Assembly: GCA_947627075.1 (NCBI GenBank) | Contig: CANQUR010000029.1 | Span: forward strand, 1 to 13,521 | Reading direction: 5' to 3' | DNA length: 13,521 nucleotides | Origin: an uncultured Clostridia bacterium | GTDB taxonomy: Bacteria > Bacillota > Clostridia > Christensenellales > Pumilibacteraceae | Part shown: positions 13,515 through 13,521 of the stretch, one piece after another | How positions within the stretch are numbered: position 1 is the stretch's first letter | How the letters are laid out: each line of letters opens with the position of its first letter | Notes under the pieces: model-generated | What the model was told of the DNA's origin: nothing | What the model saw: only the letters and a program-made list of their open reading frames with translations | Databases searched by the model: none | Position numbers and translations under genes: made by a program

Positions 13515-13521
13515 GGAGGTG
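13515..13521 (+). promoter_or_regulatory. Shine-Dalgarno of the next gene
   Basis: GGAGGTG ends exactly at the window edge, 4 bases after the inverted repeat, so a start codon is expected within roughly the next ten bases outside the window. Confidence 0.75.

Overview
The window looks like a chromosomal segment of a low-to-moderate GC member of the Bacillota, most likely an uncultured gut-type member of the Clostridia. This is inferred from strong AGGAGG-type ribosome binding sites, TTG starts, canonical TTGACA-17-TATAAT promoters, a MepA-type MATE pump behind a structured leader, a CD1871A-like CXXC tail next to a 4Fe-4S membrane protein, and a BspA-type leucine-rich repeat lipoprotein. No species can be named from sequence reading alone.

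Layout. Positions 1-2005 (+) hold the tail of an unidentified gene, cysS (cysteinyl-tRNA synthetase) and a small two-helix membrane protein. Positions 2125-3814 hold a terminator, a consensus promoter, a structured leader that is a good candidate for a guanidine-IV (mepA) riboswitch, a second hairpin-plus-T element, and the MATE efflux pump. Positions 3902-6706 are a two-gene operon with its own promoter and terminator. It encodes a polytopic membrane protein ending in a CD1871A-like ICTECIGLG tail, followed by a NapH-like polyferredoxin membrane protein fused to a TlpA/ResA-type thioredoxin; together they look like a trans-membrane thiol/electron relay. Positions 6761-10069 are a tightly overlapping ABC operon: a MacB/LolD-like ATPase and two different FtsX-like permeases.

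From 10070 to the end the region is accessory in character. A 16-bp perfect palindrome is followed by an AbrB-type antitoxin and PIN-type toxin pair with its own promoter and terminator, then by a 17-repeat LRR lipoprotein on the minus strand. The lipoprotein's upstream region has a minus-strand promoter, a roughly 100-nt branched structure that pairs better as minus-strand RNA, an intrinsic terminator and a possible antiterminator, in the order expected of a cis-regulatory leader. Beyond it lies a truncated 171-bp copy (168/171 identical) of the antitoxin-toxin junction. The window ends with a consensus promoter, nested inverted and direct repeats that look like an operator, and a Shine-Dalgarno for a gene starting just outside.

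The most promising possibly undescribed items are the candidate leader RNA of the LRR lipoprotein (12996-13184), the fused two-gene redox relay (3962-6653), and the toxin-antitoxin/LRR island bracketed by direct repeats.
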